Shown here piece after piece: positions 23,535-32,183 of a stretch of 64,000 nt of DNA; position 1 is the stretch's first letter, and each line of letters starts with the position of its first letter. The stretch lies in assembly GCA_049324835.1 (NCBI GenBank), contig JBMOMT010000059.1, positions 124,001 through 188,000 of the forward strand, written 5' to 3'. Made by a program: the position numbers and the translations under genes. Origin of the DNA: JBMOMT01 sp049324835. Lineage in GTDB: Bacteria > Chloroflexota > Anaerolineae > CAYNKW01. The notes beneath the pieces are model-generated. The model saw only the letters and a program-made list of their open reading frames with translations. It had not been told where the DNA came from and made no database searches.

Positions 23535-25823
23535 ATGATGGCTGCCTCTACAAGAACTGTTACCGGCGGGATAAAAGAGGGCTGGCGTCGGGCGCTGCGC
23601 CGTCGCTACCACGAGTTTGCCCTCATTGCCCGCGATCCGGTGTTGATGATCAGCCTGTTATATTGTGGCCTTTTTCTGTTCATTTTTGTGATCTTGCCTC
23701 TTTTCCGGGGGACGGCCAACGGCTTTGTGGATGCCAAAACCGGAAAGCTCAGCCTGGAATACTTTGCCCGCTTCTTTGACTCCTACTATGGCCCCTATTC
23801 TCGCCTGGTATTCCGCGATACGATGATCATGGGGCTTCTGACAGCCACCGGCGGCACGATTCTTGGTTTCATCTTTGCCTATACCATGGTCCGCTGTAGC
23901 ATCCCTTTCAAACGATTCATCCACCTGCTGGCCCTGGTGCCCACCGTCTCGCCGCCCTTTGCCATCGCCCTGAGCACCATCTTGCTCTTTGGCCGCAACG
24001 GCCTGATCTCACGCAAGTTGCTGGGTTTGACCTTCTCCGTCGGCGCTAATGACATCTATGGCATGGACGGCCTGGTCTTTGTCCAGATCATCACCTTTTT
24101 TTCGGTGGCCTATCTCATCGTCCGCGCCATGCTGGAACGGCTCGACCCCAGCATGGAGGAGGCGGCCCACAGCCTGGGCGCCGGCAAATTTCACATTTTC
24201 CGCACGGTGACACTGCCGCTGCTCATCCCTGGCATCGCCGGCTCGTTCCTGCTGTTGTTCGTCGAGTCGCTGGCCGATCTGGGCAATCCACTGTTCATTT
24301 CGGGAAACGTGACCGTGCTCTCGGCGCAGATTTTCCTGGCTGTGGCCGGCGAGTACAACTATCAGAAAGCCTCGGCCCTGGCCCTGGTGCTGCTCCTGCC
24401 GACACTGATCGTTTTCCTGGTGCAACGTTACTATGTCACCCGCCGCTCCTACATTTCGGTGACGGGCAAACCCACCGGCGGCCAGATTCTGGTCAAAGAG
24501 GCGTGGATCCGCTGGCCGTTCATCCTCGTCACCTACGCCGTCTGCCTGCTGATCGTCGTTCTCTATGCCTCGATCATCGGAGGCTCGTTCTGCGCCGCCT
24601 GGGGCGTGGACTATACTCCCACCCTGGAGTGGTGGAAACTGATGGTCACGCGCGGCGTGGAGGCCATCCTGGATACAACCTTTTTGAGCATGGTCGCCAC
24701 ACCGATCGCCGCCCTCAGCGGCATGATCATCGCCTTTCTGGTGGTGCGCAAACGGTTCAGCGGCAAAGAGGCGCTCGACTTTGGCTCTAACCTGGGCGGC
24801 GCGGTGCCGGGCACGATCCTGGGCATTGGTTTCGTGCTGGCTTTTAGCACGCCGCCGCTGACGGTGGTGGCCGTGCTGTATGGGCTGTTGGCGTTGTTTT
24901 TTGCCCGCTCGCTCTTTACCGAACGGCGTGAGCAGGCGATCGTGCTGGGCCTGGGCACGGCAGCGGGCATCGGCCTCAGCCTGCTGGACGATGTGTTGGG
25001 CCAGATCGGGCTATACTACCTTTTGGGCGGGCTCTGCCTGGCGATGGGAGCTTTTGAGCTGCTCGTCCGCCGCCAGAAGCGGATCGGCTGGTTTCTGGCG
25101 GGTTCGGGTGTCTATCTGTTAGCCTACGACCTCATCGAGTACGTCGCCGCGCCCGTCGCGCAGTTCAGCCGCAGCCTGCCGCGCGGCTTTTGGAGCAACG
25201 CCATCTTTCAGCTCGCTGAACACCTCAGAGTGCCATTCCAGATGCCGCCGGCGATACTGGCCATCGTGTTGGTGTTTGGCGGCGTGATCATCCTGGGCGC
25301 GGAAAAGGGCCGCTGGCGGTTGGCGCTGGGCACGATCGGGCTGGCGGTGCCGTGTGCGCTGAGTTTTTTGGGTATGCCGATGGCGCTGGTGGGCACGGCG
25401 TACATCATTCTTGCCGCCTACGCGGTGCGCAGCCTGCCGGCCTCGGTGCGTTCGGGGGTGGCCGCTCTGCAGCAGATCGATCCGTCCATCGAGGAAGCCT
25501 CGAACATCCTGGGCGGCGACGCACAGTATACCTTTCGTAAGGTGACGCTGCCGCTGATCTTGCCGGCGTTGTTGGCCGGGCTGATCTTTAGCTTTACGCG
25601 GCACATGACCAGCCTGTCGGCCATCATCTTTTTGGTCAGCGCCCGCTGGCGCATCGTCACGGCCAGCATCCTGAGCGAGTGGGAGCAGGGCGGCATCAGC
25701 ATCGCCGCCGCCTATTCGACGGTGATCATCCTGTTCGTGCTGATCGCCATCGGCGTGTTGTATTTTGTCACCAATCGCCTGCTGCGGGGTCGGGGTGATG
25801 TGGACCTGACCTGGGGGGCATAA
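23535..25823 (+). CDS. ABC importer permease with two fused permease domains
   Basis: The protein of about 762 residues has two binding-protein-dependent transport domains in one chain. Each has an EAA loop: MEEAAHSLGAGKFHIFRTVT (about 210-230) and IEEASNILGGDAQYTFRKVT (about 655-675). Roughly a dozen membrane segments are visible, with extra helices around 450-520 between the domains. Fused permeases are typical of FbpB/AfuB. I choose ATG 23535 (or 23538) because GGGGGAA lies just upstream; ATG 23523 has no site. Confidence 0.9.
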   Translation: MMAASTRTVTGGIKEGWRRALRRRYHEFALIARDPVLMISLLYCGLFLFIFVILPLFRGTANGFVDAKTGKLSLEYFARFFDSYYGPYSRLVFRDTMIMGLLTATGGTILGFIFAYTMVRCSIPFKRFIHLLALVPTVSPPFAIALSTILLFGRNGLISRKLLGLTFSVGANDIYGMDGLVFVQIITFFSVAYLIVRAMLERLDPSMEEAAHSLGAGKFHIFRTVTLPLLIPGIAGSFLLLFVESLADLGNPLFISGNVTVLSAQIFLAVAGEYNYQKASALALVLLLPTLIVFLVQRYYVTRRSYISVTGKPTGGQILVKEAWIRWPFILVTYAVCLLIVVLYASIIGGSFCAAWGVDYTPTLEWWKLMVTRGVEAILDTTFLSMVATPIAALSGMIIAFLVVRKRFSGKEALDFGSNLGGAVPGTILGIGFVLAFSTPPLTVVAVLYGLLALFFARSLFTERREQAIVLGLGTAAGIGLSLLDDVLGQIGLYYLLGGLCLAMGAFELLVRRQKRIGWFLAGSGVYLLAYDLIEYVAAPVAQFSRSLPRGFWSNAIFQLAEHLRVPFQMPPAILAIVLVFGGVIILGAEKGRWRLALGTIGLAVPCALSFLGMPMALVGTAYIILAAYAVRSLPASVRSGVAALQQIDPSIEEASNILGGDAQYTFRKVTLPLILPALLAGLIFSFTRHMTSLSAIIFLVSARWRIVTASILSEWEQGGISIAAAYSTVIILFVLIAIGVLYFVTNRLLRGRGDVDLTWGA

Positions 25824-25831
25824 GGCGCCAG

Positions 25832-25851
25832 ACGTGAAACGTGAAACGTGA
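25832..25851 (+). repeat. Heptanucleotide tandem repeat ACGTGAA
   Basis: Two exact copies (25832-25838, 25839-25845) and a third that diverges at its last base fill the 39-bp gap between the permease stop and the ATPase start, running into its ribosome-binding site. Confidence 0.75.
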
Positions 25852-25862
25852 GAGGGCAAAGC

Positions 25863-26939
25863 ATGTACTTGTCGCTGGAGAACGTAACCAAGATTTTTCC
25901 GCCACGCGGGGGCAGCAACGAAGTGATGGCGGTCCGTGATGTGTCGTTGAACATCGAGCAGGGGCAGTTGGTGACGCTGCTGGGACCTTCGGGCTGTGGC
26001 AAAACGACGACGCTGCGCCTCATCGCCGGTTTCGAGTTTCCCACGCAGGGGCAGATCCGGCTCGACGGCCAGGTGATCAACGATCTGCCACCGCACAAGC
26101 GGGACATGAGCATGGTGTTCCAGAGTTACGCCATCTTTCCGCACCTGAATGTGTTCGAAAACATCGCCTACGGGCTAAACGTGCAACGGCGACCACGCAA
26201 AGAGATCGAGCAGCGGGTGGCCCGGGTGTTGGATCTGGTCGAGCTGAGAGGTCTGGAGAACCGCGCCCCCAACCAGCTTTCCGGCGGGCAGCAACAGCGG
26301 GTGGCGCTGGCGCGGGCGCTGATCATGGAGCCCAAGGTGCTGTTGATGGACGAGCCGCTCTCCAACCTGGATGCCAAGTTGCGCGAACAAATGCGCACCG
26401 AGATCCGGCGCATCCAGCGGCGGTTGGGCATCACCAGCGTTTACGTGACCCACGATCAGATCGAGGCAATGACCCTCTCGGACAGAATCGTAGTCATGAA
26501 CGAGGGGCTGATCGAACAGATCGGCACGCCGGTCGAGTTGTATCGTTACCCGCGCACCCGGTTCGTGGGCAATTTCATCGGACGGGCCAACTTTGTGCCG
26601 GCTGTGGTCAGGGCCGTGGAGAACGGCTCTGTACACGTGGAGGCATTGGGGCAGTCGATGCGCATCGATCGGGTCAAAGAGCCTCACCCTGTGGGCGCAA
26701 ACGTGACCCTGCTCATTCGCCCGGAGATGATCCAGCTCGCCCGGGATGACGGTCTGGTCAGGGGCATCGTGCGGCGGGTGGCCTACCTGGGTGATTCGAT
26801 CGACTATGACGTTGAGGTGGGCGATCAACTGCTCACCATGGTCGAGACGGATCCGCGGCACATGGTGATTCACCAGGAAGGCAGTGAGGTGGCTCTCCAG
26901 TTTCACACCGATTGTTTCCACGTGTTGCCAGAGTCTTAA
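25863..26939 (+). CDS. ABC importer ATP-binding protein, FbpC/PotA type
   Basis: The 358-residue ATPase has Walker A GPSGCGKTTTLRL, Q-loop MVFQSYAIFPHL, signature LSGGQQQRVALARAL, Walker B VLLMDEPLSNLDAKL and switch YVTHDQIEAMTLSD. After residue about 240 a TOBE/MalK-like beta domain follows (LIRPEMIQLARDD), typical of importers for iron, polyamines or sugars. ATG 25863 follows GAGAGGG. It completes the importer. Confidence 0.93.
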   Translation: MYLSLENVTKIFPPRGGSNEVMAVRDVSLNIEQGQLVTLLGPSGCGKTTTLRLIAGFEFPTQGQIRLDGQVINDLPPHKRDMSMVFQSYAIFPHLNVFENIAYGLNVQRRPRKEIEQRVARVLDLVELRGLENRAPNQLSGGQQQRVALARALIMEPKVLLMDEPLSNLDAKLREQMRTEIRRIQRRLGITSVYVTHDQIEAMTLSDRIVVMNEGLIEQIGTPVELYRYPRTRFVGNFIGRANFVPAVVRAVENGSVHVEALGQSMRIDRVKEPHPVGANVTLLIRPEMIQLARDDGLVRGIVRRVAYLGDSIDYDVEVGDQLLTMVETDPRHMVIHQEGSEVALQFHTDCFHVLPES

Positions 26940-27168
26940 AAACCGGCCACCTGACACACGCATCAGCCGCCTGCAAATACCCGCAGTCTTGATCAGCCCT
27001 TCGATTTCGGGAAAGGGGGCCGCAAGCTTTACTCTGTTTTGCGTCGTTTCCGTTCTTGTTGGGCGCGCCGTTTCACCCGGCGGCCTGCCTGCGCAGCGGG
27101 CGGGCGGCTGAATACGGAATCTTTGGGTGGCGTGTGGCCACCCGTCAATACGATAGGAGAAAGAGCAG
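26940..27168. other. Intergenic region
   Basis: No gene or known riboswitch is visible. A small hairpin GGGTGGC/GCCACCC (27125-27131 with 27137-27143) stands just before the ribosome-binding site AGGAGAAAGAG of the next gene. Confidence 0.5.
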
Positions 27169-27966
27169 ATGACAATCGGAATCGCAATCGCCGTACCTGA
27201 CGGTATCACCCTGGCTGCAGATACGCAAACCTTTTGGAGCGAAGAGATACGGCAGGTCAAGGTCAAGGGCATCGAAGAACCGGTCGAATTGGAAAGGCCC
27301 ATCAGGCAGCCCGCTGGCTGGTCGCCGGGGGCCAAAAAGCTCTTTCCGTTCGAGTACGGCAAACACAAGGCAGCCATCCTCGCCGCCGGCATGTCATCGA
27401 TTGGTAAACGAACGGCGCGAGCGGTGTTCAAAAAGCTCGAGATGGACTGCCCTGCTACCGATAGCTGCCAGGAGGTGATCGATTTTCTGGTGGCGCGGAT
27501 CAAGGCCGAGCTGATGGACGTGTACCAGGTAAAAGAGCTATGGAAAGCGCCCATCTCGGTGCTGGAGTTTGTTTTCACCTCCTTCGAGAACAAGGACATC
27601 ACCAAACCGTTTATATCGAGCAACGTGGTGTTTTCTGGCACGTTGAGCGTCAATGGGGTGGCAGACACCAGCGGCCACTTTAAACGCTGGCAAAACCCAA
27701 CCGGACAATATGGCGCCTGTTGGATCGGGCGCACGGAATTCGTGGCCCATCTGGTCAATCATACCAACCCGGCTTTGCCGCGCATTTCAGGACAATATCA
27801 CCTGATGACTCTGGCGGATGCGGTGAGTTATGCCAAATTTCTGGCCGAATTCACCTGCGATTTTCAGGACTTTGCGGTTATGGTGCCAGACTGTGGTCGA
27901 CCGGTGGTCACGGCAATCGTCACCCCCGATGAATTCAGGTATGTCGATAACGCTCCCGCGTTTTAA
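27169..27966 (+). CDS. Proteasome beta-subunit-like Ntn hydrolase
   Basis: After removal of Met the 264-residue chain begins TIGIAIAVPDGITLAADTQT. This matches the start of 20S proteasome beta subunits position by position: Thr1 nucleophile, Gly11, Ala15, Ala16 and Asp17. The Lys33 equivalent is the second Lys of GAKKLFPF, pushed to residue 56 by an insertion of about 23 residues; a hydrophobic strand (AAILAAGMSSIG) then follows as in the family. It differs from HslV and lacks a partner ATPase or alpha subunit nearby. It may be an Anbu-like or solitary member. TAGGAGAAAGAG precedes the ATG. Confidence 0.75.
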   Translation: MTIGIAIAVPDGITLAADTQTFWSEEIRQVKVKGIEEPVELERPIRQPAGWSPGAKKLFPFEYGKHKAAILAAGMSSIGKRTARAVFKKLEMDCPATDSCQEVIDFLVARIKAELMDVYQVKELWKAPISVLEFVFTSFENKDITKPFISSNVVFSGTLSVNGVADTSGHFKRWQNPTGQYGACWIGRTEFVAHLVNHTNPALPRISGQYHLMTLADAVSYAKFLAEFTCDFQDFAVMVPDCGRPVVTAIVTPDEFRYVDNAPAF

Positions 27967-28048
27967 CACGCCGGAGCACTTTTTCCACGGCTGAACGCAG
28001 ATTTTGGGCGGTTGTGTCATCGTCGACGCGATGGTGAACCGGCTTGAC

Positions 28049-28110
28049 CACAGAGGCGCAGCGAGCGCAGAGAACGAGTCCGAAAACTCGGCGTCCGCTG
28101 CGCCTTTGTG
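28049..28110. repeat. Long inverted repeat with GCAGAG motifs
   Basis: A 15-base arm (28049-28063, containing CAGAGGCGCAGCG) pairs with 28096-28110, with one G-T pair; the loop contains another GCAGAGAAC. The motif resembles the inverted repeats that flank the GxxExxY remnant at 61.9-62.2 kb. It lies in the 246-bp gap after the Ntn hydrolase gene, which otherwise shows nothing, and may also end its transcript. Confidence 0.65.
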
Positions 28111-28212
28111 ATGGCATTCCGCTCTGTGTTCAGTATGGAGCCAATTGACGTGCGCACGAGTCCGTTTCCAGAGCGATGCCATTCGCCTGGCAATTCTTTG
28201 ATGGAGGCAACG

Positions 28213-28749
28213 ATGAACAAGATACTTGCGACGCTGGCGCTGGCGCTGGCGCTGCTGGCCGGGGGCTGCAAGGTGATGCCGGCGGAAGAGTCCGAACCGC
28301 TGGTTTTGCCCTATCCACTCTACGAACAGGACTACAGAGGCAATCAGGTAACCGTCACACTACAGGCGTTGCCGGGTGGCCCGGCGCCGTATGGGTTCCA
28401 CATGGCTGTTCACACCGCAGAAGGGCAAACCCGGTTCGGAGTCTATGTCATCACAGTGGTGCTGACCGAGGGCTACCGGCAAGGCAGGGCGGTGGATTGG
28501 AGCGAGCGCATCGCAGACCAGAAAGGTTCGGGTGGGTTGTGGGAGGGAGAGGGCCTGAGCGCGCAAGAGGTGACGGCGATGGTGGACTATGGCCTGGGCG
28601 CATCGGCCGATCATCCCGTGGCTGTCTTTGTGCGGCTGGTGGCCGCCGACCCGGCCGATCCGGCCACCAGCCACGAGCAGACGGACGGGCCGGTGGCGGT
28701 GCTGCAAATTCTGCCCGATGACCAGGGTGTTGTGCGGCTGGATCAATAG
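28213..28749 (+). CDS. Small lipoprotein, function unknown
   Basis: ATG 28213 follows GGAGG; the product has 178 residues and a lipoprotein signal (ALALLAGGC, Cys19). The rest is a single soluble domain with several beta strands and no motif I recognise. Earlier in-frame starts add only an unlikely leader. It is followed by an inverted-repeat element. Confidence 0.75.
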   Translation: MNKILATLALALALLAGGCKVMPAEESEPLVLPYPLYEQDYRGNQVTVTLQALPGGPAPYGFHMAVHTAEGQTRFGVYVITVVLTEGYRQGRAVDWSERIADQKGSGGLWEGEGLSAQEVTAMVDYGLGASADHPVAVFVRLVAADPADPATSHEQTDGPVAVLQILPDDQGVVRLDQ

Positions 28750-28756
28750 TCTACTC

Positions 28757-28904
28757 GTAACTGCTCACCCTCCCGCAGGCTTTCGTAGGGGCATGCCGTG
28801 TTTACTTGTGCCGTCACAGTTTGCAGATTTGCCGGGTCCAGTCGGTCAGATTGTGGCATGGGATGAACGATTTTAGCCTGCGGGAGGGTAGGCTGAGCAG
28901 TTAC
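28757..28904. repeat. Inverted-repeat element, family 2, copy A
   Basis: The ends GTAACTGCTCA (28757-28767) and its complement (28894-28904) form an 11-bp perfect inverted repeat. Inside them CCCTCCCGCAGGCT (28768-28781) matches the complement at 28875-28888. Related copies occur at 31899-32018 and 48480-48569. The right end reaches into the stop codon of the next, leftward gene. Confidence 0.85.
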
Positions 28905-29839
28905 AGTGGCTTTTCGGTTTGGAAATACCGCTTCGATAGAACGATCAGTCCCCACGTGATCAGGAGGGGTATGCCAAAAAACACCGCCAGGTGAAAACCC
29001 TGGAGCGGCACACCGTCCAGAGCCTCCATTTCTGTTGGTGGAAATCTCATCCCGGATAGAATGTCCAGATAGCTGGACTTGAGAAAGGTGAGCATCGCAG
29101 AGCAGGCCATCAGGCCAAAATAGATCACAGCGCCCCACCAGGCCCAGGCTCTGCGCTTCAAGGTGCCCCACGCCAGACCGATCAGAAGCGCTATCGAGAC
29201 GTCGATCAGGAGAATGCCCTGCAGGTCGAAGAGAAAAATACCAAAAAAGGGGAACAGGCCTTTAAAAAAGATGGGCACGTGCAGAACAATGGCGTAGAAC
29301 AGGTACAAAACACACAGAACAAGCGTGGGCATGGGCAGCCTTTCGATCCCATAGGAGTTTGGGTCTTTGGTCTCGAAGGTCAATCTGACTTTGGGGCTGC
29401 GGTAAAACCGAATGAGTAATCCGGGGGCTACCAGGTAGGACAACGCCAACAAGATAGCAGCGATCAGAACCGCAACCGGCGAGAGGTCTTTGGAGGCCAC
29501 CAGGATGAAAAAGAACACGATGACCAGCGGCATACCGACGACCAGCCAGAACCAGAGCAGAGTCACGGCGAGTGTTCTGGCCCAACGGCGCATGTGTAGG
29601 TGTCCATAACCGAGGGGAATACAAAGCCAGGCGATGACATAGTAGCCCAAGATTTGGCAGGCGATGTTGCCGAACATAAAAGAGCCAAACCCAAACCCTT
29701 CGTAATGAAAGCGGCCGCCCTCGGAAAAGAGGTAAAAGCAGTACATCTCGACCGGCCCCAAGAGGGCGGCCGCGATACCGACCAGCAGCAGAAGGATGCC
29801 GATGGCAATCAGAATTGGACCTGGGTCTTTGTAGTTCAT
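28901..29839 (-). CDS. Polytopic membrane protein, function unknown
   Basis: ATG 29837-29839 follows GGGAGGACC. The 312-residue product has about eight hydrophobic segments, for example ILIAIGILLLLVGIAAALLG, a pair around the RRWARTL loop and a last one IPLLITWGLIVLSKRYF. No family motif is visible. Its stop codon lies within the terminal arm of repeat copy A. Confidence 0.7.
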   Translation of the reverse strand: MNYKDPGPILIAIGILLLLVGIAAALLGPVEMYCFYLFSEGGRFHYEGFGFGSFMFGNIACQILGYYVIAWLCIPLGYGHLHMRRWARTLAVTLLWFWLVVGMPLVIVFFFILVASKDLSPVAVLIAAILLALSYLVAPGLLIRFYRSPKVRLTFETKDPNSYGIERLPMPTLVLCVLYLFYAIVLHVPIFFKGLFPFFGIFLFDLQGILLIDVSIALLIGLAWGTLKRRAWAWWGAVIYFGLMACSAMLTFLKSSYLDILSGMRFPPTEMEALDGVPLQGFHLAVFFGIPLLITWGLIVLSKRYFQTEKPL

Positions 29840-29893
29840 GGCAAGGTCCTCCCATCGATGCGGCAAAACACCTGACCGAACCACCTATGCATA

Positions 29894-29922
29894 ATTATAT
29901 TAGGCATGTGAGGAATTGTCAA
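29894..29922 (-). promoter_or_regulatory. Consensus promoter for the polytopic membrane protein gene
   Basis: Minus-strand TTGACA (29917-29922), 17 bp, TATAAT (29894-29899): both boxes are perfect. Confidence 0.85.
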
Positions 29923-29943
29923 GCGGGCCTGGTCGCTTATTTT
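29916..29943 (+). promoter_or_regulatory. Divergent promoter for the small hypothetical gene
   Basis: TTGTCA (29916-29921), 16 bp, TATTTT (29938-29943). Its -35 overlaps that of the leftward promoter in the same TTGTCAA core as at 11690. Confidence 0.5.
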
Positions 29944-29975
29944 TTTGCACTGCTGGTATCTGGAAGAGGTGAGAT

Positions 29976-30425
29976 ATGCCAATCAGACAGCTTTTTGTGG
30001 TCACCATCGAGTTCGCCGGGGCTGCCTTTTTTGTGGGGGGCGCGCAGCCGGGCAGAGAGTGGAGGGCTCGAGACATACGACTGATCGAATCAGGTGCCGG
30101 GCCGTCGCGGAGGTTCACGCTGCACGAAGGCGATGGGCCTGCATACCTGTTCAGCGTTCAAGAAACCGCGCAACTGAACCATCTGCTGGGGCAGATGGGG
30201 ATGAAGGTGCCGTGGTTAGCCCGTGCAGGCATGGATGGGACAGACTATGAACTGACTTTGTTGGCAGCGATGAGTTGCCTGACCTTTCGCTGGTGGTCGG
30301 AGGTGCCTGCGGAATGGCAGCCGGTTGGAGCGGTATTCGACTATGTGGTGGCAGTGGCGGATGGCTGTCGCGCCGGGAAGGCTGACGAGGGAGAAAAGCC
30401 GTTGAAAAGGCCGGCCGCCGGTTAA
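29976..30425 (+). CDS. Small hypothetical protein
   Basis: The 149-residue product starts at ATG 29976 after GAGGTGAG. It contains FTLHEGDGPAYLFSVQETAQL and a Trp-rich middle (LTFRWWSEVPAEWQP) but no recognised motif and no signal peptide. Its stop overlaps the stop of the convergent kinase gene by 4 bp. Confidence 0.6.
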   Translation: MPIRQLFVVTIEFAGAAFFVGGAQPGREWRARDIRLIESGAGPSRRFTLHEGDGPAYLFSVQETAQLNHLLGQMGMKVPWLARAGMDGTDYELTLLAAMSCLTFRWWSEVPAEWQPVGAVFDYVVAVADGCRAGKADEGEKPLKRPAAG

Positions 30426-31765
30426 TAGTCATAAGCGCTGCCGCCGATGAATTCACGCAGCAGCGAAGTGGGTGGCACCAACGTCTCGTTCTCTGCCGGC
30501 GTCACGGCCTGAAGCAGTTGGTAGACACGATTGCTGCGCTCAAAAGCATCCTGACGCTCCGGCACGTCGCGGTAATCCTCCACCCATTGGGCAAAATGGG
30601 CCAGCAGACGACGACACATGATGGGTAATTCATAAGGCAGGGCGCTGTTGACGATGTAATCGGTCTCGTTGATGCGAGGCACAATGTTGCGCAGTTCACT
30701 GCTACGCACGTAGGGCCAGTGCTCCAACGTCTGCCGTGGATTGTAGGCGCGGTGGATGGCGTCGCGTGTCATGCGCCGCATCAGGCGCAAATCGGTCCAC
30801 TGGATAAACCGGTCGTCCGGGCCTTTCATCTGAAGCAATGTCTCGATATACAGCTTGAACTTTTGTTCATCTGAAATGGCAGCCGTCATATCGGGAAACA
30901 GGCCGTGCAGGCTATCGATGAGAATGAGCTCGCCCGGCTGCAAGCGCATCGGCGTGACGTCGTTGGTGCGGCTGCCGGTTTTGAAATTGTAAAACGGGGT
31001 CTTGACCTCCTGGCCGGCGATCAGTCGCGCCAGATGCTCGTTGATGAGCGCCAGATCCAGCGCCTGGGGCGTTTCGAAATCGTAATCGCCGTACTCGTCC
31101 TGTGGATGATATTTCAGGTCGAAAAAATAATGGTCCACGTTGAGCGTGACCAGAGACAGGCCTTTTCTCTGGAGTAAATGGTTCAGCTTGATGGTAGTGG
31201 TGGTTTTCCCAGAAGACGAAGGCCCGGCCACGATGACGACACGCACCGCATCGCGGCGGGAAACGATCTGTTCGCTCGCAGCGGCAACATCCTCCTCGTA
31301 GGCGATCTCGGACTCGCGCACAATATCCGCATACTCACCGCGGGCCATGCGGGTATTGAGCCGTTCGACAGTGTGCAGATCGTGATCCGCAGCCCAGCAG
31401 AGCACCTCCCACAATTTACGATAGGGAATGCTGCTGGGATCGCGCTCTTGAAAATCTTGTTTGCGCCGTCGGTGCCGCGCCCGCTCCTCACGATAGAGAA
31501 TATAGGCCTTGGCGGTGCGTGCATGCCCGTTTTCGATGAGCACCTTTTCGACCAGGTCCTGAATCTCTTCGACGTTGGGCGGGCGCTCTGGCGAGGCCTT
31601 TTCCTCCAGAATGGTGATGACCTGATCCGCGAGTCGCTCGGCGATGGCGCGATCTCGGCCGCCCACAGCCACTGCCGCGCGATAGATGGCGTTGACGATC
31701 CGTTCGCGCTTGAAGGGCACAACCGTCCCGGTGCGTTTGACGACCTGCTCTATTTTTGACGACAT
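30422..31765 (-). CDS. ATP-cone domain fused to uridine kinase-like P-loop kinase
   Basis: The 447-residue protein begins with an ATP-cone (VVKRTGTVVPFKRERIVNAI, about 8-27, to about residue 95), the nucleotide sensor of NrdR and ribonucleotide reductases. A linker follows, then a uridine kinase/phosphoribulokinase domain: Walker A GPSSSGKTTT (181-190), the substrate-side block VDHYFFDLKYHPQDE and GELILIDSLHGLFPDM. The cone may control the kinase by ATP/dATP level; that is inference. It has its own promoter. Confidence 0.88.
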   Translation of the reverse strand: MSSKIEQVVKRTGTVVPFKRERIVNAIYRAAVAVGGRDRAIAERLADQVITILEEKASPERPPNVEEIQDLVEKVLIENGHARTAKAYILYREERARHRRRKQDFQERDPSSIPYRKLWEVLCWAADHDLHTVERLNTRMARGEYADIVRESEIAYEEDVAAASEQIVSRRDAVRVVIVAGPSSSGKTTTTIKLNHLLQRKGLSLVTLNVDHYFFDLKYHPQDEYGDYDFETPQALDLALINEHLARLIAGQEVKTPFYNFKTGSRTNDVTPMRLQPGELILIDSLHGLFPDMTAAISDEQKFKLYIETLLQMKGPDDRFIQWTDLRLMRRMTRDAIHRAYNPRQTLEHWPYVRSSELRNIVPRINETDYIVNSALPYELPIMCRRLLAHFAQWVEDYRDVPERQDAFERSNRVYQLLQAVTPAENETLVPPTSLLREFIGGSAYDY

Positions 31766-31840
31766 TTTTCCCCCCGCATCTGCGCCAGCGTTCGGCAGAA
31801 AAAACGGACTCGACCGATGGGCATGATTCGTGCAGCCATC

Positions 31841-31869
31841 ATTATATCACAAGCCCTCGTTGTTGTGAA
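31841..31869 (-). promoter_or_regulatory. Promoter of the ATP-cone kinase gene
   Basis: Minus-strand TTCACA (31864-31869), 17 bp, TATAAT (31841-31846), with a TGTGA extension before the -10. Confidence 0.75.
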
Positions 31870-31898
31870 GAGCGCCATCTTGAAACCAGAATCAAACG

Positions 31899-32018
31899 TA
31901 ACTGTTCAGCCTACCCTCCCGCAGGTTATCACAGGCCATATCTATGAAGCGCTGCATTCACCAGGATGGTGTTCTCTGGCTCAAAAGCGCCTAAACCTGC
32001 GGGAGGGTGGGTAATTAA
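31899..32018. repeat. Inverted-repeat element, family 2, copy B
   Basis: The left end (31899-31926: GTAACTGTTCAGCC, then TACCCTCCCGCAGG) equals the complement of the right end of copy A over 28 bases with one mismatch, so copy B is inverted relative to A. The right arm CCTGCGGGAGGG lies at 31997-32008. It sits between the promoter of the leftward kinase gene and the end of the M19 gene. Confidence 0.85.
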
Positions 32019-32183
32019 ACCAAACTATCGAAAGCCGCCTGAAAAATCCACCATCTTGTTTATTTTGTGCGCCCATTCATGCCCTGGTGTGCGTTAACCC
32101 TGGGAATCACCGCCGGGGCGCATGGGATGCCGGGAATAAGGGTAAAAATCTGTGCGCCCACAGCGTCTCGGCGGCGACCAGGT
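32019..32183. other. Intergenic region
   Basis: I see no gene, promoter or clear terminator between repeat copy B and the end of the dipeptidase gene. Confidence 0.4.

Noticed and set aside
26940..27168. Riboswitch before the Ntn hydrolase gene
   Set aside because: Only one small hairpin is visible and no known riboswitch core could be matched.
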